A stretch of DNA of 64,000 nucleotides, from contig JAFUOI010000001.1 of the NCBI GenBank assembly GCA_017482005.1, positions 1 to 64,000 on the forward strand. Reading direction: 5' to 3'. This document shows positions 1 through 7,228 of this stretch, piece after piece (the first letter of the stretch is position 1; every line of letters starts with the position of its first letter). The DNA comes from Lachnospiraceae bacterium. GTDB lineage: Bacteria; Bacillota_A; Clostridia; Lachnospirales; Lachnospiraceae. The translations under genes and the position numbers were made by a program. Below the pieces are notes generated by a model that saw only the letters and a list, made by a program, of their open reading frames with translations, was not told where the DNA came from and ran no database searches.

Positions 1-83
1 GATTATTCTTGTTCATATGGATATCCTTTCCGACAGACAGATAACCATATGCCATCATATCATAAAAAATGATGTGCAAGACT

Positions 84-125
84 AAATTCTAGTTTTGAAA
101 AATTTCTGTAAAAAAACTAGAATTT
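84..125. repeat. 13-bp perfect inverted repeat
   Basis: The arms at 84-96 and 113-125 are perfectly complementary and enclose a 16-nt A+T-rich loop. The repeat lies exactly where the open frame of the truncated mobilisation-type gene begins, so it may mark a rearrangement joint. There is no clear U-run to call it a terminator. Confidence 0.6.
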
Positions 126-378
126 TGAAATTCACATTACGGTACTTCAACTGCGAGATAAAGTTAAGCATCTCACAAGTGATGTAGAATTTTACAAAGG
201 AAAAATTAGAGATATGTCTGCAAAAACAGAATTATTGCAGGAAAAAGCCGACGATCTGGAGCGTGTGAAACGATATGCCGGTGCGGAGCAAATTGATACT
301 ATTATCGGTAAGGTAAAGGAGCAGGAACGCATGGGGCGTCAGGCAATACAGTATCACAGGTCTTATGGAGCGAGATAA
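121..378 (+). pseudogene. C-terminal remnant of a mobilisation/plasmid-recombination protein
   Basis: An open frame of 85 codons with no start codon ends at TAA 376-378. Stops at 109-111 and 118-120 close the frame upstream. The translation is charged and coiled-coil-like (starts of segments: LRDKVKHL, EFYKGKIRDM, EKADDLERVKRY) and ends in RQAIQYHRSYGAR. This style is typical of the C-terminal tails of MobV/relaxase-type proteins of Firmicutes mobile elements, but no catalytic part is present, so this rests on general resemblance. A DUF6061-like gene follows 18 bp later, which fits a mobile-element context. Most likely a deletion relic; it could also be the tail of another coiled-coil element protein. 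Confidence 0.5.
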
Positions 379-396
379 ACGAAAGGATGGATTGAT

Positions 397-750
397 ATGA
401 TGGATGAAAACAGATTGGATAACATTGTAGAATGTGCCTATAACATGGATAAAGGATATGTTGAGGTGTGGTATGTTGACGGGAATATGTTTCGAATAAA
501 ATGTGAGGAGGTTGAGGCTGCTCTGCGGACGACAGAGCAGTCGCTGGCGAAGCTACACAAATTGTTGGATAATAAGCCGATAGAGTATGTGGCAATGGCT
601 TTATCTGGGGAAATGCAGGCATATTGTGATATTGAGGATGAAATGGTTAAGGGGATGTTTGGAACGATTGTGCAGGGGTATCTCAAGAAGGGATATAACC
701 GGGCTACAGCGGAGATGATGGCAAGGGAGTTTTTTCGGTATGAGAGTTGA
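397..750 (+). CDS. DUF6061-like small protein of mobile elements
   Basis: 117 codons; a second ATG follows immediately at 400. The N-terminal half (VECAYNMDKGYVEVWYVDG) resembles, from memory, the DUF6061 family: short proteins common on integrative elements of gut Clostridia whose function is not known. The middle is acidic and helical, and there is no signal peptide or membrane segment. It directly follows the mobilisation-protein remnant, so both are probably leftovers of the same element. Base composition is closer to the rest of the chromosome than to the A+T-rich operon that follows. Family assignment is moderately sure; function is unknown. Confidence 0.6.
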   Translation: MMDENRLDNIVECAYNMDKGYVEVWYVDGNMFRIKCEEVEAALRTTEQSLAKLHKLLDNKPIEYVAMALSGEMQAYCDIEDEMVKGMFGTIVQGYLKKGYNRATAEMMAREFFRYES

Positions 751-836
751 GAAATAATGAGGATTTACATAAAAAGTAAATTCCGCTTGCCCAGGCTATA
801 AAATGAATTTACCTTTCAAAGCTGTATATTTCTAAA

Positions 837-865
837 TTGCGTTTGAAACTCTAGTGTGATACAAT
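837..865 (+). promoter_or_regulatory. Sigma-A-type promoter of the cargo operon
   Basis: TTGCGT (837-842), a 17-bp spacer and TACAAT (860-865). A TG at 857-858, one base before the -10, gives an extended -10. It sits just upstream of the four-gene A+T-rich operon. Confidence 0.55.
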
Positions 866-886
866 AAAAATGATATACTAAAAGAT

Positions 887-1303
887 ATGGAGAGTATCCT
901 TGTGAGAATATGGAAGAAAAACCCATTGGAAGAATATGATAACCAATTGGGAAAAATACAACAAGAAAAATTGCAATTAAAACAACGTATGGAAGAATTG
1001 GAAAATCTTGAAAAGAATACATTAGAAGATAGAAAAGATGTTGGTCTTCGGATGTATATGAAAGAGGAAAAAAGAGAAAGATTGCTTTCAGAGGCAGAAG
1101 AACTAGGCTTTTCGCATGAATTAATTGAAGAACTTAGAAAAAAAACGAAAGATTGGAATCAGGATAATATAACAAATGAAATAATTGATGAATTTGAAAA
1201 TTTAAATTTTTACATAAAAAAACAGGCTCCATACAGAAAAAATCCATTGTATTTTTTAGGTGGCATAACGAATATTGTAGGAGGTAATGAAAATGGTGAT
1301 TAA
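887..1303 (+). CDS. Coiled-coil protein of unknown function (cargo gene 1)
   Basis: First of four tightly packed, visibly A+T-rich genes. An ATG lies at 887, but a GTG at 902 has the better ribosome site (GGAGAG at 889-894, 7-nt spacing), so the protein is 138 or 133 aa. Residues about 20-60 form a Glu/Lys/Gln-rich coiled coil (QQEKLQLKQRMEELENLEK). The rest is helical and charged, with a short hydrophobic C-terminal end. No enzyme motif or membrane segment is visible and I do not recognise the family. It overlaps the next gene. The low G+C against the chromosome and the adjacent mobile-element relics suggest acquisition by transfer. Confidence 0.65.
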   Translation: MESILVRIWKKNPLEEYDNQLGKIQQEKLQLKQRMEELENLEKNTLEDRKDVGLRMYMKEEKRERLLSEAEELGFSHELIEELRKKTKDWNQDNITNEIIDEFENLNFYIKKQAPYRKNPLYFLGGITNIVGGNENGD

Positions 1304-1589
1304 CATTACTACTCCTAAATATATTTCACTTTTTCAAATCTTGTTAAGGACAAAGAAGTATTATAAGTTAAAAGGCTTGCCGGATGTTGTTGAAGGTGAT
1401 GAAAAAAAATACTATATATTTTTGAGAAAGAGACATATACAAATAGAAATAGCGAATTCTAAAAATGAAACTATTGAGGAAATACAGAAATATTTAGATT
1501 GTATATTTAAAGATGATTATATAGGGATACAAGAAAAATATGCAGATGTATTTGAATTAAAAAGAGCAAGGTTAATAAAGTTGACATGA
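1293..1589 (+). CDS. Hypothetical protein (cargo gene 2)
   Basis: An ATG at 1287 is only 2 nt from the ribosome site AGGAGG (1279-1284), whereas the ATG at 1293 has the ideal 8-nt spacing, so I choose 1293 (98 aa). The protein is basic and A+T-rich in codon use, with alternating short strands and helices (YYIFLRKRHIQIEIA in the middle) and no cysteines, membrane segment or catalytic motif that I recognise. Its start overlaps the end of cargo gene 1, and its stop overlaps the next start by 4 nt (ATGA), so translation is probably coupled. No function can be assigned. Confidence 0.6.
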   Translation: MVINITTPKYISLFQILLRTKKYYKLKGLPDVVEGDEKKYYIFLRKRHIQIEIANSKNETIEEIQKYLDCIFKDDYIGIQEKYADVFELKRARLIKLT

Positions 1590-1954
1590 AAGATAAACAG
1601 TTAGATAAATGGGCAGTATTTGTGTTTTTGTTAATAGTTTTGATTATTCGACTATTACTGAAAGATGAACAAAGCAAGGGAATACAAATTATTGGTTTGT
1701 TGGGTGTTATAATTGCTTTGGCAGATTTATATGGTAATTTATATAAAGTAAATCATGAGAAAGATAAATTTAGGATTATATCAGGTTTGGCAGTGGTAAT
1801 AGTATTCCTTTTTATGATTATATTGGCTGGGATGTTTTGGAATTTTATTGTTTTAGGAAGTAAAGGAAATGATATCTTAACTATATTAGCTTTACTGATC
1901 AGTTTGCCTAGCGACTTGTATTGTAGTTGGGTGACTAAATATATTGATAATTGA
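1586..1954 (+). CDS. Small four-helix membrane protein (cargo gene 3)
   Basis: 122 aa starting at an ATGA overlap with cargo gene 2. Four hydrophobic segments are visible at about residues 9-25, 33-47, 63-85 and 93-108, joined by short charged loops (KDEQSKG; KVNHEKDKFR). No family is recognised. A small membrane protein inside a compact operon of soluble helical proteins recalls effector or immunity modules, but that is only architecture-level inference. Base composition is as low as in its neighbours. Confidence 0.6.
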   Translation: MKDKQLDKWAVFVFLLIVLIIRLLLKDEQSKGIQIIGLLGVIIALADLYGNLYKVNHEKDKFRIISGLAVVIVFLFMIILAGMFWNFIVLGSKGNDILTILALLISLPSDLYCSWVTKYIDN

Positions 1955-1967
1955 AATGGAGGACAAG

Positions 1968-2639
1968 ATGGATAATTACATTAAAATATTGGAGACATGG
2001 AGCGGAGAACTCGAGGATTTATGTTATGAATTGTATAGTATGCTTATGAAAGAAAATGCAGAAAAAAGAATTCAGTGTTTTCAGTTTATCTGTGAAAAAA
2101 TTGGGGAAGTTGATTCTGACGAAAGTGTAAAAGTGGAAAGATACTTTGCTGAGGGGGAAGTGGATAGTCTAAAAGAGCTTTATGGAAAATACGTTGATGA
2201 AGCAATAAATTCTGTAAGAAGAAAAGTGGTTAGCCAGAAATTATCAGTTCATGAATTTTATGCGCTTCTTTGGAATACAGTGTTTAGTGATTCATTATTG
2301 ACTCTTGAGAAAGAAAGAGTGTTTGGATTATTATGGATTGTAGCGGATAATGGGATACCGTATTATGAGTTAGGGACACCATTGTCTATGGAAAATGACG
2401 AATATAAGAGGATTATTGAGGAAAATAAACAATCATCGGAAAGAATATCCTATATTCTTTCGATTCCCCTTGAGCAAAGGACAGAGACGTCTTCATTGAT
2501 CTTAAAGGAATTATCTGGAAAAGATGAGGTGACACAAGCCGTTCTTTTAGCACAAGCATTTGCTATAAATTCAAAACGGGAGATGAAAGGATTTACCCAA
2601 GTCATTCAAGCACTTCAGGAAGAACGGGAGAAAAAGTGA
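1968..2639 (+). CDS. Hypothetical helical protein (cargo gene 4)
   Basis: Last gene of the cargo operon. GGAGGA at 1958-1963 points to ATG 1968 (223 aa); in-frame starts at 1944 (TTG) and 1956 lie before or inside that site. The protein is acidic and almost entirely alpha-helical by appearance, with no membrane segment or signal peptide. It has Trp/Leu-rich stretches (LLWNTVFSDSLL; VFGLLWIVADNG) and a charged C-terminal tail. No catalytic motif is recognised. The 3' end is followed by non-coding DNA and a terminator about 180 bp on. Confidence 0.65.
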   Translation: MDNYIKILETWSGELEDLCYELYSMLMKENAEKRIQCFQFICEKIGEVDSDESVKVERYFAEGEVDSLKELYGKYVDEAINSVRRKVVSQKLSVHEFYALLWNTVFSDSLLTLEKERVFGLLWIVADNGIPYYELGTPLSMENDEYKRIIEENKQSSERISYILSIPLEQRTETSSLILKELSGKDEVTQAVLLAQAFAINSKREMKGFTQVIQALQEEREKK

Positions 2640-2822
2640 TGAATGATTCAGCAATTTAATTGGCTCCATTTTGGCTCTAATTATTTTGGACGAGGTAGAG
2701 AAAAACTCAAATTATGAAGAATATGAATAATACATCACACAAAGGTGTACTGAAAAACAGCCAGATAAATCTCTCCGCCCAAGAGTTCGAGTAATTAAAA
2801 TTGTATATATAATATTTTAGAT

Positions 2823-2857
2823 GACAGGTAGTCTATGTGATTGCCTGTCGTTTTTTT
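2823..2857 (+). terminator. Rho-independent terminator after the cargo operon
   Basis: GACAGG (2823-2828) pairs with CCTGTC (2844-2849), followed by a run of T. It lies about 185 bp after the last cargo gene. Confidence 0.7.
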
Positions 2858-2930
2858 ATTATATGTATTATTTATTTTATGTGATCAGAATGCTACCATT
2901 TGTTATATTGATGAAATATGCTAATTGATA

Positions 2931-2939
2931 TGATATAAT
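2931..2939 (+). promoter_or_regulatory. Candidate extended -10 promoter before the array
   Basis: TGATATAAT is a TGnTATAAT extended -10 with no good -35 at normal spacing. If active, transcription would begin near 2946 and read through the TTACGG array toward the terminator at 3611. Confidence 0.35.
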
Positions 2940-2980
2940 TTTGAGTACGAGAGATCGCGAAAAATAGAATTTGTCTGCTA

Positions 2981-3281
2981 GTACGGTTGATAACAGATTT
3001 TTATTGATGAAGTCCGTAAGATATAGATGAAATTACGGTAGAAATTAAGATTATGATTGTTTCAGCCGTAAAGTATGAGGTGGGTTTACGGTCATACGCC
3101 TAATTTGTGGATTGGAAACCGTAATAACAGTAAGCATGTTACGGTTGAAATGGTAATATCGATGAAAAGAAACGTAAAACATTTAAAAAGTTACGGGTGG
3201 ATTTCCGACATTAGAAATTAGAACCGTAAGGCACAAAAATATTTACGGGTGGATCGGCAAAAAGTCAGCGTAGAACCGTAA
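2981..3281. repeat. Periodic array of alternating TTACGG / CCGTAA words
   Basis: Six TTACGG-type words start at 2981 (GTACGG), 3033, 3086, 3139, 3191 and 3243. Each is followed, exactly 33 bp downstream, by its reverse complement at 3014, 3066, 3119, 3172 (ACGTAA), 3224 and 3276. The gap from each CCGTAA to the next TTACGG start is 19-20 bp, so the unit is 52-53 bp, about five helical turns. The 27 bp inside each unit and the 13-14 bp between units differ. Weak flanking conservation is seen (GGTGGAT after the word in units 5-6; AGAA before CCGTAA). This is not a CRISPR array, because no long identical repeat exists. It could be a phased set of protein-binding half-sites or a chain of hairpins in an RNA. 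Confidence 0.85.
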
Positions 3282-3610
3282 AAGGCCAAGCAAGTACCAA
3301 TTATCCACGAAGGAACTGAAACTTTCATTTTGTACCTGCTTTTGGATGTAATTAAATAACGATTTTGGTATAATTGTATTGACAGCATTTTGACAACAGA
3401 TGGTCAGTAAGTCAAAACATATTATGCAAAATAATAAAAAATGGCAGTTGGAATAATACAAAACTTAAACAAAAAGAGTTAAGTTTGTGACCGACTTGCC
3501 GAGTTCGAGTAACAGGAAGAACTCAAAAAAACCAGTGTTTATGTGGGTTTCAGAGGTTTAGGAACTGTTCTGGTTCTATAACTGGATGACAGATATGTGA
3601 TAAGATAGTA

Positions 3611-3647
3611 TGCCCTTTGAAGAATAAAACTTCAAAGGGCATTTTTT
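3611..3647 (+). terminator. Strong rho-independent terminator
   Basis: A 12-bp perfect stem (3611-3622 with 3630-3641) is followed by TTTTTT. It would end any transcript of the array region before the phosphate operon. Confidence 0.8.
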
Positions 3648-3653
3648 AATTTT

Positions 3654-3686
3654 GAAAGCCGGTGCGCAATATAAGCACCGGCTTTC
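3654..3686. other. 12-bp perfect hairpin upstream of pstS
   Basis: Arms 3654-3665 and 3675-3686 are perfectly complementary around a 9-nt loop, G+C-rich, without a U-run. It stands back-to-back with the preceding terminator and probably insulates the pst promoter. Confidence 0.5.
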
Positions 3687-3757
3687 TGATGAAATAAATG
3701 TGTATATTGTTCAAACAGGATGTGTCTACATCAGTTATGGCAAGTTCTGAATTGTTT

Positions 3758-3811
3758 TTTTACATCGATTTTACAGCAGTTTGGTTACTGATTTTACAAT
3801 AGAGCTATAAA
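3758..3811 (+). promoter_or_regulatory. Pho-box promoter of the pst operon
   Basis: TTTTACA occurs at 3758-3764 and 3769-3775 (11 bp apart) and again at 3792-3798, with a degenerate copy near 3780. This is the 11-bp direct-repeat spacing known for PhoP-type boxes in Firmicutes. A TATAAA -10 follows at 3806, with no -35 hexamer at the usual distance, as expected for a promoter that depends on an activator. The likely activator is the PhoB-like protein encoded at 7878-8552. Confidence 0.65.
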
Positions 3812-3861
3812 ATGAAAATGTAGTTAACAAGAAAAACATTTGTCAAAAGGAGACAGTTATT

Positions 3862-4671
3862 ATGAAAAAGAAAATTTTTAGTATTGTAACAGCGACACTT
3901 ATGCTTGCCTGCGCGCTTACGGGATGTGGCGGTAAAGAAGGCGGTACTGTAGCAACAGATGGTTCTACTTCTATGGAAAAAGTAATTGGTGCATTAGGTG
4001 AGGCATTTGAAGGGGAAAATGACGGCGTGACATTTACATACAATCCTACCGGTTCCGGGACAGGTATCACAGCCGTAGCAGAAGGAAGATGTGACATTGG
4101 TCTTTCCAGCAGAGCGCTTAAGGACGAGGAAGTGCAGAAGGGATTGACAGGAACCATTCTTGCTTATGACGGAATTGCAGTTATTGTAAATCCTGAAAAT
4201 CCTGTTTTGGATTTGGATGTAGAAACGATTGCCAAGATCTATACCGGTGAAATTACAAATTGGAGTGAAGTGGGTGGCAACGATGGAGAAATTGTGTTGA
4301 TCGGTCGTGAAGCAAACAGTGGTACCCGTGATGGTTTTGAGTCTATTACAGGAACAGAGGATGCGTGTAAGTATCGCCAGGAATTGACTTCTACAGGTGA
4401 TGTGATTACCACAGTGGCAAATAATCCAAATGCAATCGGATATGCATCTGTTGCATCCGTAAAAGAAACAGTAAAAGCAATTTCTGTAAATGGAGTTGCA
4501 CCTACAGATGAGACGATTAAGGATGGAACTTACCAGATTCAGCGTCCATTTGTTCTCGTGACTAAGACAGAGGGTAAGCTTTCTGAAACAGCACAGGAAT
4601 TCTATGATTTCTGTTTCTCTGAAGATGCTAAGAGTATTATTGAGTCAGCAGGTGTAGTACCGGCTAACTAA
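3862..4671 (+). CDS. pstS: Phosphate-binding lipoprotein PstS
   Basis: Extracellular phosphate receptor of the high-affinity PstSCAB importer. 269 aa with a clean lipoprotein signal: basic start, hydrophobic core and lipobox LTGC near residue 22. The mature protein shows the PBP-like phosphate fold with the Ser/Thr-rich ligand loop (DGSTSMEKVI), the TGSGTGI segment and the REANSGTRDGF motif that contacts phosphate. ATG 3862 has a good ribosome site (AAAGGAG). First gene of pstSCAB-phoU-phoBR; a hairpin after it probably keeps pstS expressed above the permease genes. Confidence 0.95.
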   Translation: MKKKIFSIVTATLMLACALTGCGGKEGGTVATDGSTSMEKVIGALGEAFEGENDGVTFTYNPTGSGTGITAVAEGRCDIGLSSRALKDEEVQKGLTGTILAYDGIAVIVNPENPVLDLDVETIAKIYTGEITNWSEVGGNDGEIVLIGREANSGTRDGFESITGTEDACKYRQELTSTGDVITTVANNPNAIGYASVASVKETVKAISVNGVAPTDETIKDGTYQIQRPFVLVTKTEGKLSETAQEFYDFCFSEDAKSIIESAGVVPAN

Positions 4672-4678
4672 GGATGGT

Positions 4679-4713
4679 AAGCGACGGGGCGAGTGGATGA
4701 TACCTCGTCGCTT
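4679..4713 (+). promoter_or_regulatory. Intercistronic hairpin between pstS and pstC
   Basis: Arms 4679-4689 and 4703-4713 pair over 11 positions with a single G-U. It begins 8 bp after the pstS stop and has only a weak U-rich tail. Such a stem can protect the upstream mRNA or cause partial termination, giving more binding protein than permease. Confidence 0.6.
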
Positions 4714-4735
4714 ATTTCGGTTTGGAGTGAAATAC

Positions 4736-5611
4736 ATGAAGAATAAAGTAAAAACAACGGAACTAATTGTACACGGCATTTTTTTGATTTTAGGACTGAT
4801 TACAGTAGCAGCAGTATTGTTAATTAGTGTGTATCTGATTATTTCGGGAATTCCGGCAATAAAAGAGATAGGCTTCTTTGAATTTATGTTTGGAAAAGAA
4901 TGGATGCCGACCGTATTGGAGCCAAAGTTTGGAATTTTACCATTTATATTAACCAGCATATACGGAACAGCAGGAGCAATTTTGCTTGGAACACCAATAG
5001 GATTTTTTACAGCAGTATATCTTGCAAAAATGGCTTCGCCAAAGATGAAAAGAATTGTAAGTGCAGCGGTAAGTCTTCTGGCGGGAATTCCTTCCGTAGT
5101 ATATGGCTTGGTAGGTATGCTTGTATTAGTTCCTGCGATACGAGAGTTTTTTAATATTCCGGATGGTGCAAGTCTGCTTGCTGCTATTATCGTATTAAGT
5201 GTAATGGTACTTCCGTCTATTATAAAGGTATCTCTTACGGCGTTGGAAGCCGTACCGAGGGAATTTGAAGAGGGTTCTCTGGCATTGGGAGCAACTCCGG
5301 TAGAAACTTATTTCAGAGTGTCCGTACCGGCTGCAAAAAGCGGAATTGCAGCGGCAATTGTGCTTGGTGTGGGCAGAGCAATCGGAGAGGCAATGGCAGT
5401 TATCATGGTGTCCGGCAATGTGGCAAACATGCCATCTTTGTTTGAGAGTGTAAGATTTCTTACAACAGCGGTATCGAGTGAAATGTCTTATGCTACAGCA
5501 GGTAGCTTACACCAGCAGGCGTTATTTTCCATAGCGCTGGTGTTGTTTGTATTTATTATGCTGATAAATGCAACTTTAAATTTCTTTTTAAAAAGACAGA
5601 AGGAGGAATAA
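4736..5611 (+). CDS. pstC: Phosphate ABC transporter permease PstC
   Basis: One of the two membrane subunits of the Pst importer. I choose ATG 4736 (291 aa) because GGAG precedes it; an upstream in-frame ATG at 4697 lies inside the pstS-pstC hairpin. Six membrane segments are visible. The binding-protein-dependent permease signature (EAA-type loop) appears as LEAVPREFEEGSLALGA, and GIPSVVYGLVGM is typical of PstC/PstA. It sits 3 bp before pstA. Confidence 0.93.
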   Translation: MKNKVKTTELIVHGIFLILGLITVAAVLLISVYLIISGIPAIKEIGFFEFMFGKEWMPTVLEPKFGILPFILTSIYGTAGAILLGTPIGFFTAVYLAKMASPKMKRIVSAAVSLLAGIPSVVYGLVGMLVLVPAIREFFNIPDGASLLAAIIVLSVMVLPSIIKVSLTALEAVPREFEEGSLALGATPVETYFRVSVPAAKSGIAAAIVLGVGRAIGEAMAVIMVSGNVANMPSLFESVRFLTTAVSSEMSYATAGSLHQQALFSIALVLFVFIMLINATLNFFLKRQKEE

Positions 5612-5614
5612 ACA

Positions 5615-6472
5615 GTGACAGGTAATATTTCAAAAAAGAGAAAAGCGTATATTTTTACCATGAAAGCGTTGATGTTTATATCCGTGGGGATAACCTGTGC
5701 ACTTGTATTATTTCTGATAGGATATGTGCTGATAAAAGGAATCCCTAATATTTCGTGGGAACTTGTTTCAACGAAGCCAAGTTATTTGTCCGGAAAAATA
5801 GGCATTCTGCCGGATATTTTGAACACCTTATATATTATTTTGGCTACCCTTCTGGTGGTACTGCCTCTTGGTGTGGGAGCAGCTGTTTATCTGACGGAAT
5901 ATGCCCGTAATAAAGAACTAGTTGCGGCAATTGAATATGCAGCAGAAACCTTATCCGGTATTCCGTCCATCATCTATGGTTTGGTTGGCATGCTATTTTT
6001 CTGTCAGTTTCTGAATATGAAAACCTCTCTTTTAGCAGGAGCCATGACACTTGTGATTATGAATCTTCCTACAGTTATGAGAACAACGCAGGAAAGCTTG
6101 AAAACCGTTCCACAAAGCTATAGAGAGGGTGCTTTCGGATTAGGCGCAGGTAAGTGGCGAGTGATTCATACAGTAGTTCTTCCTGAATGTGTAGACGGAG
6201 TGGTAACAGGATGTATTTTGTCAGTAGGAAGAATACTGGGAGAATCTGCAGCATTGTTATTTACAGCAGGGTTCGCCCATGCTTTAAATGGCGTTTTTGA
6301 AGGATTGGCTTCATCCGGTGCAACCTTGACAGTAGCATTGTATGTGTATGCGAAAGAGCAGGGCGAATTTGAAATTGCCTTTGCAATTGCAGCTATACTT
6401 ATGATTATGACATTGCTAATCAATCTGCTGGCAGATTGTGTAGGCGTATACTTTGGAAGGAGAAAAAATTAA
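5615..6472 (+). CDS. pstA: Phosphate ABC transporter permease PstA
   Basis: Second membrane subunit of the phosphate importer, 285 aa, six membrane segments. It has the Pst-type [13 protein letters not shown] motif and the EAA loop [20 protein letters not shown]. It starts (GTG 5615) directly after pstC behind AAGGAGG, and its stop overlaps the pstB start by one base (TAATG), indicating coupled translation. Confidence 0.93.
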   Translation: MTGNISKKRKAYIFTMKALMFISVGITCALVLFLIGYVLIKGIPNISWELVSTKPSYLSGKIGILPDILNTLYIILATLLVVLPLGVGAAVYLTEYARNKELVAAIEYAAETLSGIPSIIYGLVGMLFFCQFLNMKTSLLAGAMTLVIMNLPTVMRTTQESLKTVPQSYREGAFGLGAGKWRVIHTVVLPECVDGVVTGCILSVGRILGESAALLFTAGFAHALNGVFEGLASSGATLTVALYVYAKEQGEFEIAFAIAAILMIMTLLINLLADCVGVYFGRRKN

Positions 6473-7224
6473 TGGATATCATTACAGTAAAAGATCTGGA
6501 TCTATGGTATGGTACCAGTCAGGCACTTAAAAATGTGAATATAAATATTGAAAAAAATACAATCACTGCACTGATTGGTCCTTCAGGATGTGGTAAGTCA
6601 ACATTTTTAAAGACCATCAACAGAATGAATGATTTGGTTCAAGGTGTTAGAATGGAAGGTGAAATCTTATATGGTGACACCAATATCTTTGATAAGAGTA
6701 TTGATGTAAATGAATTGCGCCGGGACATAGGAATGGTGTTTCAGAAACCCAATCCTTTTCCTATGAGTATTTACGATAATATTGCCTATGGTCCGAGAAC
6801 TCACGGAATTAAGAATAAGGTCATATTGGATGAAATAGTAGAAGAATCTCTTCGGGGAGCTGCTATCTGGGATGAAGTAAAGGACAGATTAAAGAAGAGT
6901 GCATTAGGGCTTTCCGGTGGACAGCAACAGAGACTTTGTATTGCCAGAGCACTTGCGGTCAAGCCGAAGATTTTGCTTATGGATGAACCGACCAGTGCAT
7001 TGGATCCGATTTCGACATCAAAGATTGAAGACTTGGCGATGGAACTTAAGGAGAAATATACAATTGTCATTGTTACACACAATATGCAGCAGGCGGTTCG
7101 CATTTCGGATAAAACGGCATTTTTCCTATTGGGAGAACTGATTGAATACGGGAATACCGAGGAAATGTTCTCTAATCCAAAGGAAAAGAAAACAGAAGAT
7201 TACATCACAGGAAGGTTTGGTTAA
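6472..7224 (+). CDS. pstB: Phosphate ABC transporter ATPase PstB
   Basis: Cytoplasmic ATPase that drives phosphate import. ATG 6472 follows GGAAGGAG; 250 aa, normal for PstB. Walker [10 protein letters not shown] is near residue 36; the Q-loop region is [11 protein letters not shown], the ABC signature LSGGQQQR and Walker [14 protein letters not shown], followed by the switch His in VTHNMQQA. The C-terminal [10 protein letters not shown] is the usual PstB ending. Stop and the next start (phoU) are 4 bp apart. Confidence 0.96.
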   Translation: MDIITVKDLDLWYGTSQALKNVNINIEKNTITALIGPSGCGKSTFLKTINRMNDLVQGVRMEGEILYGDTNIFDKSIDVNELRRDIGMVFQKPNPFPMSIYDNIAYGPRTHGIKNKVILDEIVEESLRGAAIWDEVKDRLKKSALGLSGGQQQRLCIARALAVKPKILLMDEPTSALDPISTSKIEDLAMELKEKYTIVIVTHNMQQAVRISDKTAFFLLGELIEYGNTEEMFSNPKEKKTEDYITGRFG

Positions 7225-7228
7225 GCAT

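Larger units (their letters stand above)
2783..3512. repeat. 12-bp direct repeats flanking the TTACGG array
   Basis: The same 12 bases, GAGTTCGAGTAA, occur at 2783-2794 and 3501-3512, about 0.72 kb apart and on the same strand. They bracket the periodic array. They could be attachment-site or duplication remnants. The right copy is also part of a GAGTTC/GAACTC inverted repeat (3501-3524). Confidence 0.45.
2640..3861. other. 1.2-kb gene-free region
   Basis: No open frame here has a ribosome site and protein-like composition. The region contains, in order, a terminator, a candidate promoter, the TTACGG array, about 300 bp of A+T-rich sequence in which I see nothing definite, a second terminator (3611-3647), a strong hairpin (3654-3686) and the Pho-type promoter of pstS. 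Confidence 0.7.

Noticed and set aside
2981..3281. CRISPR array
   Set aside because: Only a 6-bp word recurs; a CRISPR repeat would be 23 bp or more and nearly identical. The words alternate in orientation and no cas gene is in the window.
3243..3461. 72-codon open frame on the minus strand
   Set aside because: It overlaps the array words, has no ribosome site and its composition looks random.
3501..3531. Terminator at the GAGTTC/GAACTC inverted repeat
   Set aside because: The stem is only 6 bp and is followed by A, not T, on the plus strand; the minus strand has the T-run on the wrong side.
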